Assembly: GCA_032191485.1 (NCBI GenBank)
Contig: JAVDOI010000185.1
Span: 1 to 64,000 of the forward strand
Origin: Leptoclinus maculatus
Taxonomy: Eukaryota > Chordata > Actinopteri > Perciformes > Stichaeidae
DNA length: 64,000 bases
Direction of reading: 5' to 3'
The notes below the pieces were generated by a model. It was not told where the DNA came from, searched no databases, and worked only from the letters and a program-made list of their open reading frames with translations. This document shows, piece by piece, positions 1 to 12,400 of this stretch (within the stretch, counting starts at the first letter, position 1; the number at the start of each line of letters is the position of its first letter). The position numbers were made by a program, and so were the translations under genes.

Positions 1-130
1 ACCAGAAGCGTCGAACTCCCAGGCCACCACCCTGGGCTGCTCCGCCACCATCATTATGCAAAGGTGGATTGGTGGTGGCCTGAAATATGGCGTGGGAGGC
101 TTTGTCCATATAAGTGTGTGTAACGCCATT
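1..130 (-). CDS. RPA70-like OB-fold protein, 5' exon, cut by window edge
   Basis: This is the first coding exon of the gene that is complete at 28938-30626; the remainder lies left of the window. On the minus strand the exon follows a TTTCAG acceptor at 131-136 and has an ATG at 127-129 in good context (A at -3, G at +4). A second ATG pair lies at 49-54, just before the conserved stretch starting VAEQPRVVAWEFD. An upstream noncoding exon is suggested by a GTAAGT donor read on the minus strand at 482-487. Confidence 0.75.
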
Positions 131-369
131 CTGAAATAATAGAATAAACACGAAGTTATAGGATAAGTTATAGTAGGCCAGTACACATTTTATCTGTAAC
201 GTTTCTTTTATTTCACAGTGTGTTGCCTCTTTAGCAAATTATTATTAGAAACGAGAGTATTTCGTATTAAAGACTGTGTACAGTTTACCTAAAACAAGAG
301 ATAGATGCCCGCTATTTGGAAATAACGATAGCTATCAATGTTTAAAAAATAGAAATTTAATTTCATTAA

Positions 370-411
<42 letters not shown>

Positions 412-487
412 AAACTGGACTCAATTCATGTCAGGTATTCTTAATATCATTCAAATTATTAACACATTTAAGAGGAACAACACTTAC
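131..487 (-). other. Putative 5' intron of the RPA-like gene, with a (TA)n run
   Basis: On the minus strand this stretch runs from a GTAAGT donor (complement at 482-487) to a TTTCAG acceptor (complement at 131-136). It contains an uninterrupted (TA)n tract at about 372-405. The equivalent is 30627-30983 in copy 2. The small plus-strand ORF crossing it is built on the TA run and is not coding. Confidence 0.45.
372..405. repeat. (TA)n microsatellite
   Basis: About 17 TA units. The same tract lies at about 30868-30901 in copy 2. Confidence 0.95.
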
Positions 488-684
488 CTCTCTCTCTCTC
501 TCGACTTTTCAGGCAGGACAGAAGACTTTAGTGAAAATCAGTCACTGCTATAATGTCGGAGATCTTCTGAGCCTCAGTAAATTCGTTTCATCTCAACGCT
601 TTAGACATAATAACCAAGGAATGAATACTTTTTATTGGAGCGAAATACACAATACAGACAGTGATTGGTGAACAAACAAAAACA

Positions 685-708
685 AAACACACACACACAC
701 ACACACAA
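685..708. repeat. (CA)n microsatellite
   Basis: This is a short CA run after an A-rich stretch. A 1-bp length difference from copy 2 (about 31181-31204) marks the change of offset from 30496 to 30497. Confidence 0.9.
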
Positions 709-1140
709 GGTCCAAAGCGGTGAGATGAGAAGCGCTCAATGAGCGCAGGTGTTCTCTGTGGTACAATGGCTGATAACAATTATTTGTCCAGACTGAGTTG
801 AATGTGATGATTCAAATCGTAAGCTAACCTATAAATGATCGAGTGATATTAAGAAAGCATGTCACAAATTAGCCTACGTCTCAGAGTTTAAAAATGAATG
901 AAAGTGCCAACATTTTTTGAAACATTATGGCTATATATCTTGCTTAGCAATCGGTATTTCCAAACAGAAGTCATCCCTCTTCCGGTGAACTGAAAGCACA
1001 CTTTAATAGAAACAAACAGTTTATAATATTAATACGCCGAATAAAGTAGGATACACATATAATAATGAATAAACATTACAGGGAAAAAAGTCTAATGGTA
1101 AACCCATAGGGCTCATCCTATAGGCATAGTTTCTATGTGG
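709..1140. other. AT-rich divergent intergenic region
   Basis: This stretch lies between the 5' end of the minus-strand RPA-like gene and the plus-strand Rep/helicase leader. I see no ORF worth calling and no RNA gene. It may hold promoters for both genes, but no clear TATA box or initiator can be singled out. The copy 2 equivalent is about 31206-31637. Confidence 0.4.
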
Positions 1141-1149
1141 TATGTGTAT

Positions 1150-1325
1150 TATTTCATCACTGCTGAGGAAGCCTCCAAAGCTATTTTAAACCCTCGCCAA
1201 TCCACTTATGTGTGGAGGTGGTTATACCATATAGAGCAGCCCAGGGTGGTGGCCTGTGAGTTTGACCAGCGTCAACCAAAAACAACGTACTGGCCGCAAT
1301 TTCGGACGGGAGGTCGAAATTGCAA
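1150..1325 (+). pseudogene. Decayed reversed copy of the RPA-like first exon
   Basis: Read on the plus strand, about 1226-1322 matches the start of the minus-strand RPA-like exon: GAGCAGCCCAGGGTGGTGGC is shared exactly, followed by a matching CTGGCCGC..ATTTC stretch. Weaker similarity extends upstream (AAGCCTCC, CAATCCAC). The frame reads EQPRVVACEFD before diverging and hits a stop at 1360. It therefore faces away from the intact gene whose 5' end is about 1.1 kb to the left, making an inverted pair. A copy is present at about 31647-31822. Confidence 0.7.
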
Positions 1326-1499
1326 GGAAAGGTTTTCTCTCTGTACTCTGTTAACTCTTTAACAAACGGTGTCGATTTCTACCGGCAGAATGCGTTTGTC
1401 ACATTTGTGGTTGGTGTGGTGTATGTACACTATCTAAGACAGGATTCATGATCTTCTTTTGCGTTTGACAGCATGATTTCCGATTGCTCCTGAACGCCT

Positions 1500-1556
1500 C
1501 AATGAAATGTAAATACAACACCGCAGCTCCGCTAATTTGTCCTGAAGTCTTTTCTG
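1500..1556 (+). other. Putative noncoding leader exon 1 (donor end)
   Basis: The segment ends in TTTTCTG followed by the consensus donor GTAAGTAG at 1557. The 5' limit is not defined by the sequence. It would be the first of several spliced leader exons ahead of the Rep/helicase ORF. This is inference from splice signals alone. Confidence 0.3.
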
Positions 1557-1612
1557 GTAAGTAGCATGAATCCCTCGTCTAACGGCTAATAATTTGAATG
1601 GTATAAATACAG

Positions 1613-2271
1613 TTTTAGCGTTTTAAAAAGGCATTGTAATTGGTGTGTAACTCATACTGAATTTAAACATGAATGGAAGGGCGAAATATTTCCCCTGTAC
1701 GGCATACACTAACGCCAACGTATAACGTTAACGTTAGCTAACACTAGCATAGTGGCCATATTAACTGACAAATTAGCTAGTTAATATGGCTAAACTAATT
1801 TCTGTGTATTGTATGATTGGTAACTGTTTCAAACCAATTAACTATTTAGTTAGCAAACTAGTTAACTAACCAATTTGTCAGTCAACATGCCTAAAGTCTG
1901 CGTTAGCCGCTATACTAGTGTTCATCACGGGTTCGCTTTAGCGTAAGGCCATAAAGGGAAAATATTTCGCTCTTCCATTCGTTTTGGAATTCTGTATGAG
2001 AAGCTAACCAATTTCAATGCAACACGGTTAATGCTGACTTTAGCCATGTTAATTGACAAATAAGTTAGGATGGCTAAACTACTTTGTTATATAGCCAACT
2101 AACGTTAGTTCGTTAGGTAACTGACATTAGTTTGTCAGTTAACATGGCTAAAGCCAGCGTTAGCCGGTATGCTAGTGTTAGCCATGCGTTAGCATAGTTA
2201 TACTTATCCATTCATGTTTAAATTATATATGAGTTACAAACCAATGTCAATGCATTTTTAAAACGCTAAAA
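1613..2271. repeat. Imperfect foldback repeat, MITE-like
   Basis: The left arm (about 1613-1790, beginning TTTTAGCGTTTTAAAAA) is matched in reverse complement by about 2100-2271 (ending TTTTTAAAACGCTAAAA). Shared features in order are the CATTG..ATTGGT block, AACTCAT, TTTAAACATGAATGGA, the CTAACACTAGCATA block and TTAACTGACAAA. A third partial reversed copy lies at about 1940-2020 (AAATATTTCGCTCTTCCATTCG). The region is rich in GTTAGC/GCTAAC. No coding potential is seen. Copy 2 has it at about 32110-32768. Confidence 0.7.
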
Positions 2272-2834
2272 ATCGCTGCTAACGAATTAACGTTAGTTAG
2301 CAGTTTATTGCCATTAACTCAATGCGGCAATATCAAGCTGGGAAATTTACAAAATGCAAATAAATAAACCATCAATGTCAGTTGCTGAATGCTAGACAAG
2401 GGCTAGCGCTAATCCTTGACTTCAGTAACAACAAGCTAATTTATAACGTTAATACTGTTGATGCTTGTCTCAGGCTTATTTCTTTTACCAGCAGTTTTAG
2501 CTGTTAACTACATTCAGTTCGGTAACATTAAAGCAAGAATAGTGTTAAATATGATTAGCAGAATGCTGGATATATTGCAATTGACATTCTGGCTAGTTTG
2601 TTTTAACCAGTGGTTACACTCATATAAGTTACTAATGAAACTTCATCATAAACAAGCTTAATTTATGACTGAGGTTGAATTAAATCTTGATTTCTCATAT
2701 TATGCTGGTAGTAATTAACAGCAGTAATCTACTTCTGTAATGCATGTAATTTTTGTTGTTTTGTTTAGTTTAAAGGCTGCAAGTTTGAACCCACTCCACT
2801 TACTGTCAGTTTGTCATATTGTTTCCTCTCTTAG

Positions 2835-2870
2835 ACAACAGAACATCAATCCATATCTGCACTTTGGTTG
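2835..2870 (+). other. Putative 36-bp leader micro-exon
   Basis: It is flanked by a pyrimidine tract ending in TTAG at 2831-2834 and the donor GTAAGTAAAA at 2871. It carries no ATG and would be 5' UTR. Confidence 0.4.
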
Positions 2871-3232
2871 GTAAGTAAAAAAAGTACTGTAACTGAAATT
2901 GACAACAGACCACATAACTTCAATGTGAATAACTGTTTAGCATCTGTTCTTTTCATTTTGTTAAAAAGAAACAATGACATTATACACTATTTTGTGTAGG
3001 GCCGCAACATATCATTTTTTTCAATCGTTGATTGATTTGTTGTTTGTTTTCTCTATTAATTGAATAGTTGGTCTTTATAATGTTAGAAAATTGGGGAAAA
3101 TGTTGATCATCCCAAAGACTATGAGGTTGGTTTTCTGAAGTGAACTGAAAATGTCTTTTTTTCTCTCCCTCTCTTTACCCCTCACCCTCCTTCCACTCCT
3201 CCCGGACTCCTCCTTTCTGTCTTAAACTCCAG

Positions 3233-3269
3233 GCCATTACTGCTGGTGACTCCTCTCCGACTCTGAAGT
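3233..3269 (+). other. Putative 37-bp leader micro-exon
   Basis: A long CT-rich tract ends in CTCCAG at 3227-3232 and the donor GTAAGTTCACAC follows at 3270. Exon and flanks resemble the next micro-exon (shared TCCTCC..CTGTCT, GGTGACTCC/GGCGACTCC and GTAAGTTCACACAT), so the two look like duplicates. Confidence 0.42.
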
Positions 3270-3538
3270 GTAAGTTCACACATTAATAATGGTTTTGCTA
3301 TAACTAAACTGATATTACATTGGTTTACAGTGTAGAATACCGTAGCATCATAATAATCTGTCTCGACAGGAATACATTCCTACATTACATCCTCAACAAT
3401 AAATTATCCAACATTAACAACAGTTTGTTCTACAGTAAAATGAGATGTGATACACTGGTTTTCTGAAAAGAATGGAAACATGATTTATTTCTCTCTCCTC
3501 ATTCCTTCTGGCCTCCTCCTTCCTGTCTCTAACTGTAG

Positions 3539-3573
3539 ACTATCAGTGTTGGCGACTCCGTGGTGATTTGACA
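3539..3573 (+). other. Putative 35-bp leader micro-exon
   Basis: It is preceded by a pyrimidine tract ending AACTGTAG at 3531-3538 and followed by GTAAGTTCACACATA at 3574. It is homologous to the exon at 3233-3269. Confidence 0.42.
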
Positions 3574-4302
3574 GTAAGTTCACACATATGAATGAGAACT
3601 GAATGCAGTTTCTTAACACACGTAGTGATGTAATGAAACACTGAACCTCTTGCTTTTTATTTTGGTGCATACGTTAGCAGCGTGGCTCGCCAGCGTCTCA
3701 GCTAGAGACGAGTTTAGAGATTCGAGGTCTCGCCTATTTTGTTAAGTGTGCCATGGGTTTCACAGTTAAAATAGACTTAATATAAAAATAAAAGCCTGCT
3801 AGCATCTTTCTGCTAACAGAATCTCATCATTTGTTAACACAAGGCTTTTATTCTGAAATATTTACAGGACAGTGTGGGAAAATGCAATGACTTGCACACC
3901 TCCATTTTAATTGTGGATTATTAATATTATTTATGAAAGCACACAGGCTTCTTCACCCTTTTCTGTTGAAAATAAATAAAAATTCCATTTAAAATGAAAT
4001 GAAACAGTATGGCAATTATGAAAGGCACACCATGTAGAAAGAAGCGCTGGCAGCAGCAACAACACTGTGTGGAAACTACTCGTGTGAGAGACACAGGCAG
4101 TGTGCCATGAGACGTCTAAACCAGCCCTACTTAATTGATAGGAACGTTTTTCATATCAATATTTGCAGTATTACCTGGGGTTTACTGGTTTACATTCTGT
4201 TCATGTGAGCAGACACTTCACTGATCTGTTAGCTTAGGGTAGAAGTTACTTAGTTTGTTTTTCAGACTGCTGTCTAATGTGTGTCTTTATTGTGTCTTAC
4301 AG
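3574..4302 (+). other. Putative leader intron; site of LTR-element insertion in copy 2
   Basis: This runs from the donor at 3574 to TGTGTCTTACAG at 4291-4302. In copy 2 the homologous stretch is split by the 4693-bp LTR element. The uninterrupted target here reads AGGCTTCTTCACCC at about 3951-3964, with CTTC becoming the target duplication. I see no gene. Confidence 0.45.
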
Positions 4303-6498
4303 GTGTCCTGCTGTCCAGCTGTCTCCCCTCTCCTCTATCATATTGGCTCTCTGTCTTTCCTATACCTTGTATCCACTCTGTCTAAGCATTGGTTCCTCTA
4401 TCTTTCCTGTCAATCTACCGCTCTGTCTGATTTTGAATTCATTCTTTGTATCCCTCTTCTATCCCACTCTATCTGTTACTGAACCTACTGAACCTACCGA
4501 AAACCTTCTGAACAAAGCTTGATGAAAACTGAATTCTGAATTCCTTGTACTGAACCATATTGCTTGGTTATCCATGGTTAACAAGAACCTGTCTGTTATA
4601 TGAAACCTGAGATTCTCTCATCTCACCCACTCTCTGTCTCTCCACTGATCCTCTGATCCACTCACAATCCTCGGGTTACTGGTACCTGATCTATCTTTTT
4701 GAATGATCTGAGAGATTCTCCTCTCACGCTCACCTCTTTCAATCTTCTATCTACATCATATACATCTATAGAATACTATTACTGTTTGTACAAATTGAAC
4801 AACACATTTGAAATATACTATTTGAGATTTTTTCAACAAAATGAGTTTGAACATATAATTGATAAAGACATACACATCATTTAGGTGTAATTGAAAAAGT
4901 TACACTTCTATCACAAACATTTGGTAAAATAAATTATAATTTAGAATTAAATCTGGTACATTTCTAAGTATATAAATTCTTGTGCATGATTAAATGATCA
5001 TAATTAAAGAACTGCATTCTAGTTAATATACATAAACATTAGATCCACATTAGAGAATAAGTCCAGTTGTTCCTGATCTTTGTTGCTGAGGAGCTCTGTT
5101 GGTTTGTACCCAGAGGTTTGTTTTGGTAACAGATATTTCACACTCAAACTGTTCACTTGACTAGTCTACATACGAGTAAAAGTAATACTACTACATACAT
5201 TGTATTCACTATTATTTAAATTATTTTCCATCTAAACATCCATTGTTTGAATCATTCAGTGTGTAGAAGTGTTTTGTTGTCTAACCTGTTCCTACTGAAA
5301 TAAAATCCAGACATCTATCAGGAGGAAGTGCATTTATTTGGAGCGTCTGTTTCCTGTCTGCAGACCCAACGTTCTTCAGAAGCATTCATCTGTCATCTCA
5401 CTGCCACGACAACTCTTCCTGATTCTGAACATAAACCATAGTATAGTGTAGTAGTATTAACTTATTCTCTGCTGGTGAGTGCAAACAGTTTAGGGTCAGA
5501 ACAGATCAGAGCTGATATTGGGCTACTGGTTGTGTTGGTGGTAAATATTTAAATTGTGTATTCTGTGTGTAATTTAAATACATTCTGGGTCGTACACTTT
5601 AAATACTGTTTCCTTAGTAGTAGTTATACTAACGAGCTATAAATTGAGGCTTTTTGAAATCTCACTGAAGTCTTTACAGTTTCAATTAACAAGTTCAAGT
5701 GTATTGTATTACTACAAAAACATTTATTGAGATTTAGGTGGCTTCAGTCAACAGTATTTGAAGTAGCATCATTTGTCTTCAGTTGTGTGTCAGTGTTAAA
5801 CTTCAGGTTTTACATTGAATATATATTTCCACAGATTTCTTTTACATATTAAATACAATCTGTTCCTTTAGTACACAGTCCCTTATACACGTATACAGAC
5901 CAAGTAAAGACCTGATCACACTATTTAAATCAGTGTGTAGAAGTGCTTTGCTGTTTAAACCTTCATTTGCTGTAATAAGTCAAACAACTGTATTCTTTGA
6001 TTTTGGTGTTTAGATATTAACCTAAATATATTAGCCTTAATATATTAAGACTAAGGAATATAATTAAGGTTACTGTCACTGAATTTGACATTCAAATAAT
6101 TTGTATCACAAACACTAAAATATACAAATACCATATTGTCTCAGTAAAGTAACATTGGAGCATTAATATTGATCTCTTTGTGTTACATTTTGAACACCAT
6201 TTATTTAAACAGACTTGGTTAGGATTTTCTGGATCAACATTTGCTTGGATACTGTGAAGTCTCTTCTTTTGGTGTATAATTATAAATTGAATAGTTTTTA
6301 ACCATTTAACCACGAACTCTTCTGTGAGTTAATTTATCATTCCTAAGTGCTTTTGATTACTAAAAGCAGACAGGTTACTACTATCTTCAGATCCTAAATC
6401 GTTATAGTAATATTTTACCATTAATATTGTGTTTAATATCTTGATTTTGTACAATAAAAGTAAAACAATAACATTTGTGGTTTTGAAACACAATAACA
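4303..6498 (+). other. Presumed 5' UTR and upstream region of the Rep/helicase gene
   Basis: After the acceptor at 4302 the sequence is AT-rich with only short chance ORFs. A second possible acceptor (CTGTCTGCAG at 5354-5363) and donor (CTGCTGGTGAGT near 5472-5483) suggest a further noncoding exon at about 5364-5476. I see no conserved protein or RNA gene. The copy 2 equivalent is 39497-41692. Confidence 0.35.
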
Positions 6499-9400
6499 AT
6501 GCCAAGGAAAGGTAAGAGGTCACAAGCTCAGAAGCTGCGCTGGCAGAGGTCTGATGAGATTCACTGTGCAACAACGACTGAAGAAGCAGAATGTGGTGGT
6601 CCTCAGAGCAGTGGAGAAGTAAAGATGTCTGCAGCGTCTCATGCTGGAAGTGTGAAACAGGGAGGTCAGCCTGATGCTTCATGTGTACCAGAGGTTTCTT
6701 ATGCAGACGTTGTAAAGAGAGGACAACACAGTGATGCTGCATGTGAAGCAGAACTATCTAATGTCAACCAGGAAAACTCCAGCGGTCAAAGTGATGGGTC
6801 ACGTGTACCACAGGTATCTTATGCAGACGTTGTAAAGAGAGGACAACACAGTGATGAGTCATGTGAGGCAGGGCCTTCTAATGTGAAGCAGGTAAACCAC
6901 AGAGGTCACAGTTATGCGTCATGTGTACCACAGGCATTTGCAGCTGGACCTTCTCATGCAGACTATGTAAACCTGGGAGATGAACAACATGTCCGTGCAT
7001 CCCGCAGCCAGGCTTCTGTTAAATACGGCAGATCCAGAAATCAGCAGTGTACCTGTAACTCACTAACCTTTCTTGCGGTCCTTCATGAGAATGAAAACAT
7101 CACCAGAGCAGACCTCGACCTTGTTTTGGATAAAGGTAACACAATGTATAGAGAGACCAGGAAAAGGGTCGTGGATCACATCTATCTGACTACCGATGAG
7201 CTCCCTGATGAAGTTCCTGCACGCAGGTTGACACATTATGTGGACATGACACAACTTTCTAGGTACGGCACATTAGGAGAACCTTTACCTGGAGCTGTCG
7301 ATAGCTTTCTGGACCTGGAGTCAGGACTGAGCTGCTTGTTGTCAGATGTGAAGTACGCTTTGCTGTTGATGAGACTGTTGTGTATTGCAGTATTCAGAAC
7401 CAGGTCAGGCAGATATGGTTTCTTTGACCCACACTCCAGAACAGCCAGAGGTTTGCCCCTACCCCCCGGTTCACGCACTCCTGGTACCGCTGTCATGGTG
7501 ACATTCACACGTCTCAGTGATATGATTGACAGGCTCAAGAAGTCCTACAGAATGATGGGCACACAGTCCTCCTGTAACTATGAGTTAAAGCCTGTGGAGT
7601 TGTACAATGTGAACACAGTCAACCTGAATGATGCTCTCCCAAACACAGACTGCAGACCTACAGCTGTCACTGAGGATGAACCTACTCTGTTGGATGAAGC
7701 TGTTGATGAATCAAACTCACCGACTCTAAAGACAAACACAGCCACTGATCGTCCTGAGAACATTTTACCTGAAATGTCTCCTCACACCACAGCTGTGAAA
7801 CAACCAGAGGTCCTCATCACATCATTCCAATCACATGATGCTCCTCACAGTGAATCAGAATTGACTGCTGAAGTGATAAACCCTGTTCTCAGTGATCCCT
7901 CTGATAACATAATGACAGGAGAGTCCACCGACGTCACTTTTACATCATCTGTGAGACAACAAGAGGTCATCTTCCCTGATACCCAAAATAAACCAGAACC
8001 CTCAAGTGAATTCAGTTTCCTTCCATCACATGATGCTTCTGTCAATGAATCAAACATTTCTCCTTCAATAATAAATACTGTTGCCAGTGATCTCTCTGAT
8101 ACTGTTTTGCAGGAAACCATCTGTAGATTGTCAAAGTTTAATAAACACCAAAGGAGTAAAATGAAGAGAAGACTATTGGTCTCAGGAAAAACTCCACAAA
8201 GAAAAGAGAATCAGAAAAGGAAAGAAAGGGAAAAGTATGCTTCAAATAAAGCATATAAAGCAAAGAAAAAATATCAAGCAAGCTGGAATTATCGAAACAA
8301 TCCTGAATTTAGACAAATGAAAATAAATAATACAAGAGACAATGTTGACTTACAGCAAAAACGGAAAGAGTACATTTCCTCTCATTACAGAAACGATGAT
8401 GATTTTAGACAGAAACAAAAACAGTACGTGGTCTCTGGATACAAGGACAATCCTGATTTTAGACAGAAACAAAAACAGTACGTGGTCTCTGGATACAAAG
8501 ACAATCCTGATTTCAGACAGAAACAAAAACAGTACGTGGTCTCTCGTTACAAGGACAATCCTGATTTTAGACAGAAACAAAAACAGTACGTGGTCTCTCG
8601 TTACAAGGACAATCCTGATTTTAGACAGAAACAAAAACAGTACGTGGTCTCTCGTTACAAGGACAATCCTGATTTGAGACAGAAACTTAAACAGCAATTT
8701 ATGGCCCGGTACCGAGACGATACTGATTTTAGATTGAAAAAAAACCAGTGCTTCACTGCTCGATATAAAGAAAGCGTAGAGTTTAGACAGAAGAAGAGAT
8801 CTCATATCATTCAGCGTTATGCTCATGACCAAGCATTCAGGGTAAGACACAGACAACTAATGAAAAAAATAATGCAAGACAGACATAAAAACAATCCTAC
8901 ATATAGGAGTATGCATAACGTGAGATGTGCCATGAAAATAAAAAGGAAATACAGACGGACAATTAGACAAACAGAAGAAAGTGACAACAGTTTGATCAAA
9001 GAGGCTATATCTGTTTTCAGGTCACAAATAAAGGCTGGTCCCACTTATGTCTGCACCGTCTGTCATAAAGCATCATTTCCAAACCAAGTGAGACCCTGTA
9101 AAAGGTTAAACTATGTACAAAATCCAGTTATGGTTGCAGCATGCCTGACAGGAAAGTACGTCCATGTTTGTGATGATGAGTGCAGAGATGAACAACAGTG
9201 CAAAGTGCCTGATGAGAGGAAGGAAGAGTGGATTTGTCACACCTGCCATAATCATCTTAAAGATGGAGCCATGCCAACACTCGCTGTAGCTAACAACTTG
9301 GAGCTCGCTGACATTCCACCTGAACTGTGTGATCTCAACATATTGGAGAGAAATCTCATAGCTAAGTGCATAGCCTTTGACAAAAGTATTCCTCTTCCCA

Positions 9401-12400
9401 AAGGAAGACAGAGATCAATACATGGTAACGTGGTTTGTGTCCCGTCTGAGGTGCAGGAAACAGTGGAAGCCTTACCCAGACTGAGAAGTGAGTCCCAGGT
9501 CATGAGAGTGAAACTGAAGAGACGATTGTGTTACAGAGGTCATCAGCTGTTCCAGACTGTCACCTGGTCTAAACTAGTGCAGGCGCTGCATAAACTCAAA
9601 CACATTCATCCACAATACCAGGACATAACTATCAGAGATGAGGCTGAGCTATGTGACCCAACACTTCCTGATGATGACGATGATGATGATGAGGATGAAA
9701 CAATGGATGAGAATGATTATGATGAAGCTGATTTAATGGACATTGACATGTGTGAGAAAAGTGCACTATGTGAGGCAGAAACTGAGGCTGAAGGTGAGCA
9801 GGATATTGACATGTTGTCATGTGATGGTGAACAACCAGAGGAGCAGAGAGATGATGCAGAACAGGAAGGTGACATGCCTAACGGTGGTTTTGCTCTAGAA
9901 TCATGTCTTCAGCCATGTGATGTTTCAGAGGAGATTTTATGTTTCAGTGAAGGAATCTACTCTGTTGCCCCTGCAGAAAGAAACAGTCCTGTTGGCTTTT
10001 TTAAAACACCTAAACTTGAGGCGATGGCGTTCCCTGTACAATTTCCTACAGGTCAAAACACACTGGATGAAATGAGACGTATTAAAGTAACACCCAGCAG
10101 TTATTTCAAAGCAAGGCTTTTCTGTACTGATGATCGTTTTGCCAGAGACACAAATTATTTGTTCTTCGCACAGTTTGTGACTGAAATACACTTGGCTACC
10201 TCCAGCATGACAATACAGTTGAGGAAAGGAAAGCCTCTGACTAGAGATGGACGAAGAATAACTTCTGGTATGCTGCAAAATAAACGAGAGGTCGAGAGAC
10301 TGGTGAGAAATAAAGATGCAGTCAGATTCATGCAGCCGCTGAGAGGAACACCAGCTTATTGGGAGAAAACTACAAGAGATCTTTTTGCCATGATCAGACA
10401 GTTGGGAACCCCCACATTCTTTTGTACATTTTCTGCAGCTGAGATGCGTTGGCCTGAAGTGATTGAGGCAATAAAAGGACAGCAAGGTGAAGAGGTCAAT
10501 GTTGAAGGGCTCGACTGGTCAGCAAAGTGTGACATACTGAGAAGCAATCCAGTGACAACAATGCGCATGTTTGATAAGCGTGTTGAGGCGTTATTCAGAG
10601 ATTTGCTCTTATCTCCTGCACAGCCTCTCGGCAAAGTTGTTGACTATTTTTACCGAGTTGAGTTTCAGCACAGAGGAAGCCCACACATTCACTGTCTCAT
10701 ATGGGTAGAAGGTGCACCTGTGTTTGAGAAGGATGATGATCAGATTGTGTCAGATTTTGTGTCCAAATACATCACAGCTCAGCTGCCTGACCCACATTCA
10801 CAACCTGAACTGTACAAGAAGGTAACAGAAGTGCAAATACACAGCAAAAACCACTCAAGGACATGTTTCAGAAGTCCCAGCTCTGGTTGCAGATTTGGAT
10901 TTCCCAAACCACCTGCCAGAAACACAATCATAACGAGACCTGGTGAGAACGTTGATCCGCTGCAAGTGCAAATGGCAAAGTCAAAGCTCCAACCACTGAA
11001 CTTGTTGCTGAATGAACCTGAAACTGCCTCACTCAGTTTGCAGCAGCTCCTAGCTCGATGTGACTTAACACTCCATGAGTATCAACGATGCCTCAATATG
11101 ATCAACAAATCCAGTGCGGTGATACTGAAACGTGAGCCAAAAGACTGCTGGGTAAATGGATATAATCCACATTTACTTGAAGCCTGGGATGCCAATATTG
11201 ATGTTAGTTATATTCTCAATGCATATTCATGCATCATGTATCTCACCGGCTACATAACCAAAAAGGAATCTGGACTTTCTGAGTACCTCAAAACAGTCAT
11301 TGAGAACTCCACCAGAGACAACGTCAATGAATGTGATGAAATGAGGGAAATCATGCAAGCTTACTCTAAAAAGAGAGAGGTCAGTGCTCAGGAGTGTGTG
11401 ACTCGTGCCTGTGGCATTAAAATGAAGAAGTGTTCACGTGGCGTCATATTCATACCGACAGATGACAACGCACTGAAAATGAGTCGCCCCATGTCTTACC
11501 TAGAGAACACAACATCAGAAAGTGTAAATGTGTGGATGACATCTTTGACTGACAAATACAAAGCCAGACCTGAAACACCAGAGTTTGAGGAGATGTGTTT
11601 GGCTGATTTTGCAGCTACTTGCAGAATTGTCTATGGACAGCAGACAAAAGGTAAAGATGTGTTGCCTCTCCTCAATGAGATGGGATTTGTGCAAAAGAGG
11701 AAAAACGATAAACCTGCTATCATCAGATTTTACCGCTGCTCACAGGAAAAATATCCTGAGAAGTTCTATGGCACATTAGTGAAACTGTACCTTCCTCACC
11801 GATCAGACCAGGAACTGAAAAGACCGTATTTCCCCACGTACGAGTCCTTCTACAACAGTTGTCTTGTTCAACTACGAGGTTCTGACCATCCTGAGTATGT
11901 CAAACACATTGTGAAACGAAACAGAGACAAATATGAGAAAAACACTGAGGAGATTGAGAATGCAGTCGAAGAATTTGAACAGAACAGAGGCGTGATTGAT
12001 GAATGGTGTAATCTGGCGCCAGAATCTGAAGTGGTCAGGTTGGAATGTATAGAAGAACTGGAGGCACGAGAGCCAGATCATGAAAATGTACAAGAGAATG
12101 TCCCAGAATACAGTAATCAGGATAATGCTGTAACAGAAGTCAGAGCCGTCAGAGAGCCCCCTGTCTTAGACCCCACACTGTTACGACAGATGTATCAGAA
12201 CCTGAACCAGAAACAAGCATGTGTATTCTATGCAGTTAGAGACTGGTGCATAAAGCGTGTCTGTGGCCTAAATTCTGAGCAGTTTTTCTATTACATCAAT
12301 GGTGGTGCTGGAACAGGAAAGTCACATCTCATTAAATGCATCTACTCAGAGGCATCTAAGATACTGTGCAAACTTCCGAGACATTCTGAGGAGGCTGACA

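Noticed and set aside
1135..1362. 75-codon plus-strand ORF as a small gene
   Set aside because: Its middle is a decayed reversed duplicate of an RPA-like exon; the frame diverges and stops soon after.
8350..8856. 168-codon minus-strand ORF and 111-codon plus-strand frame within the 54-bp repeat
   Set aside because: Out-of-frame shadows of the in-frame protein repeat.
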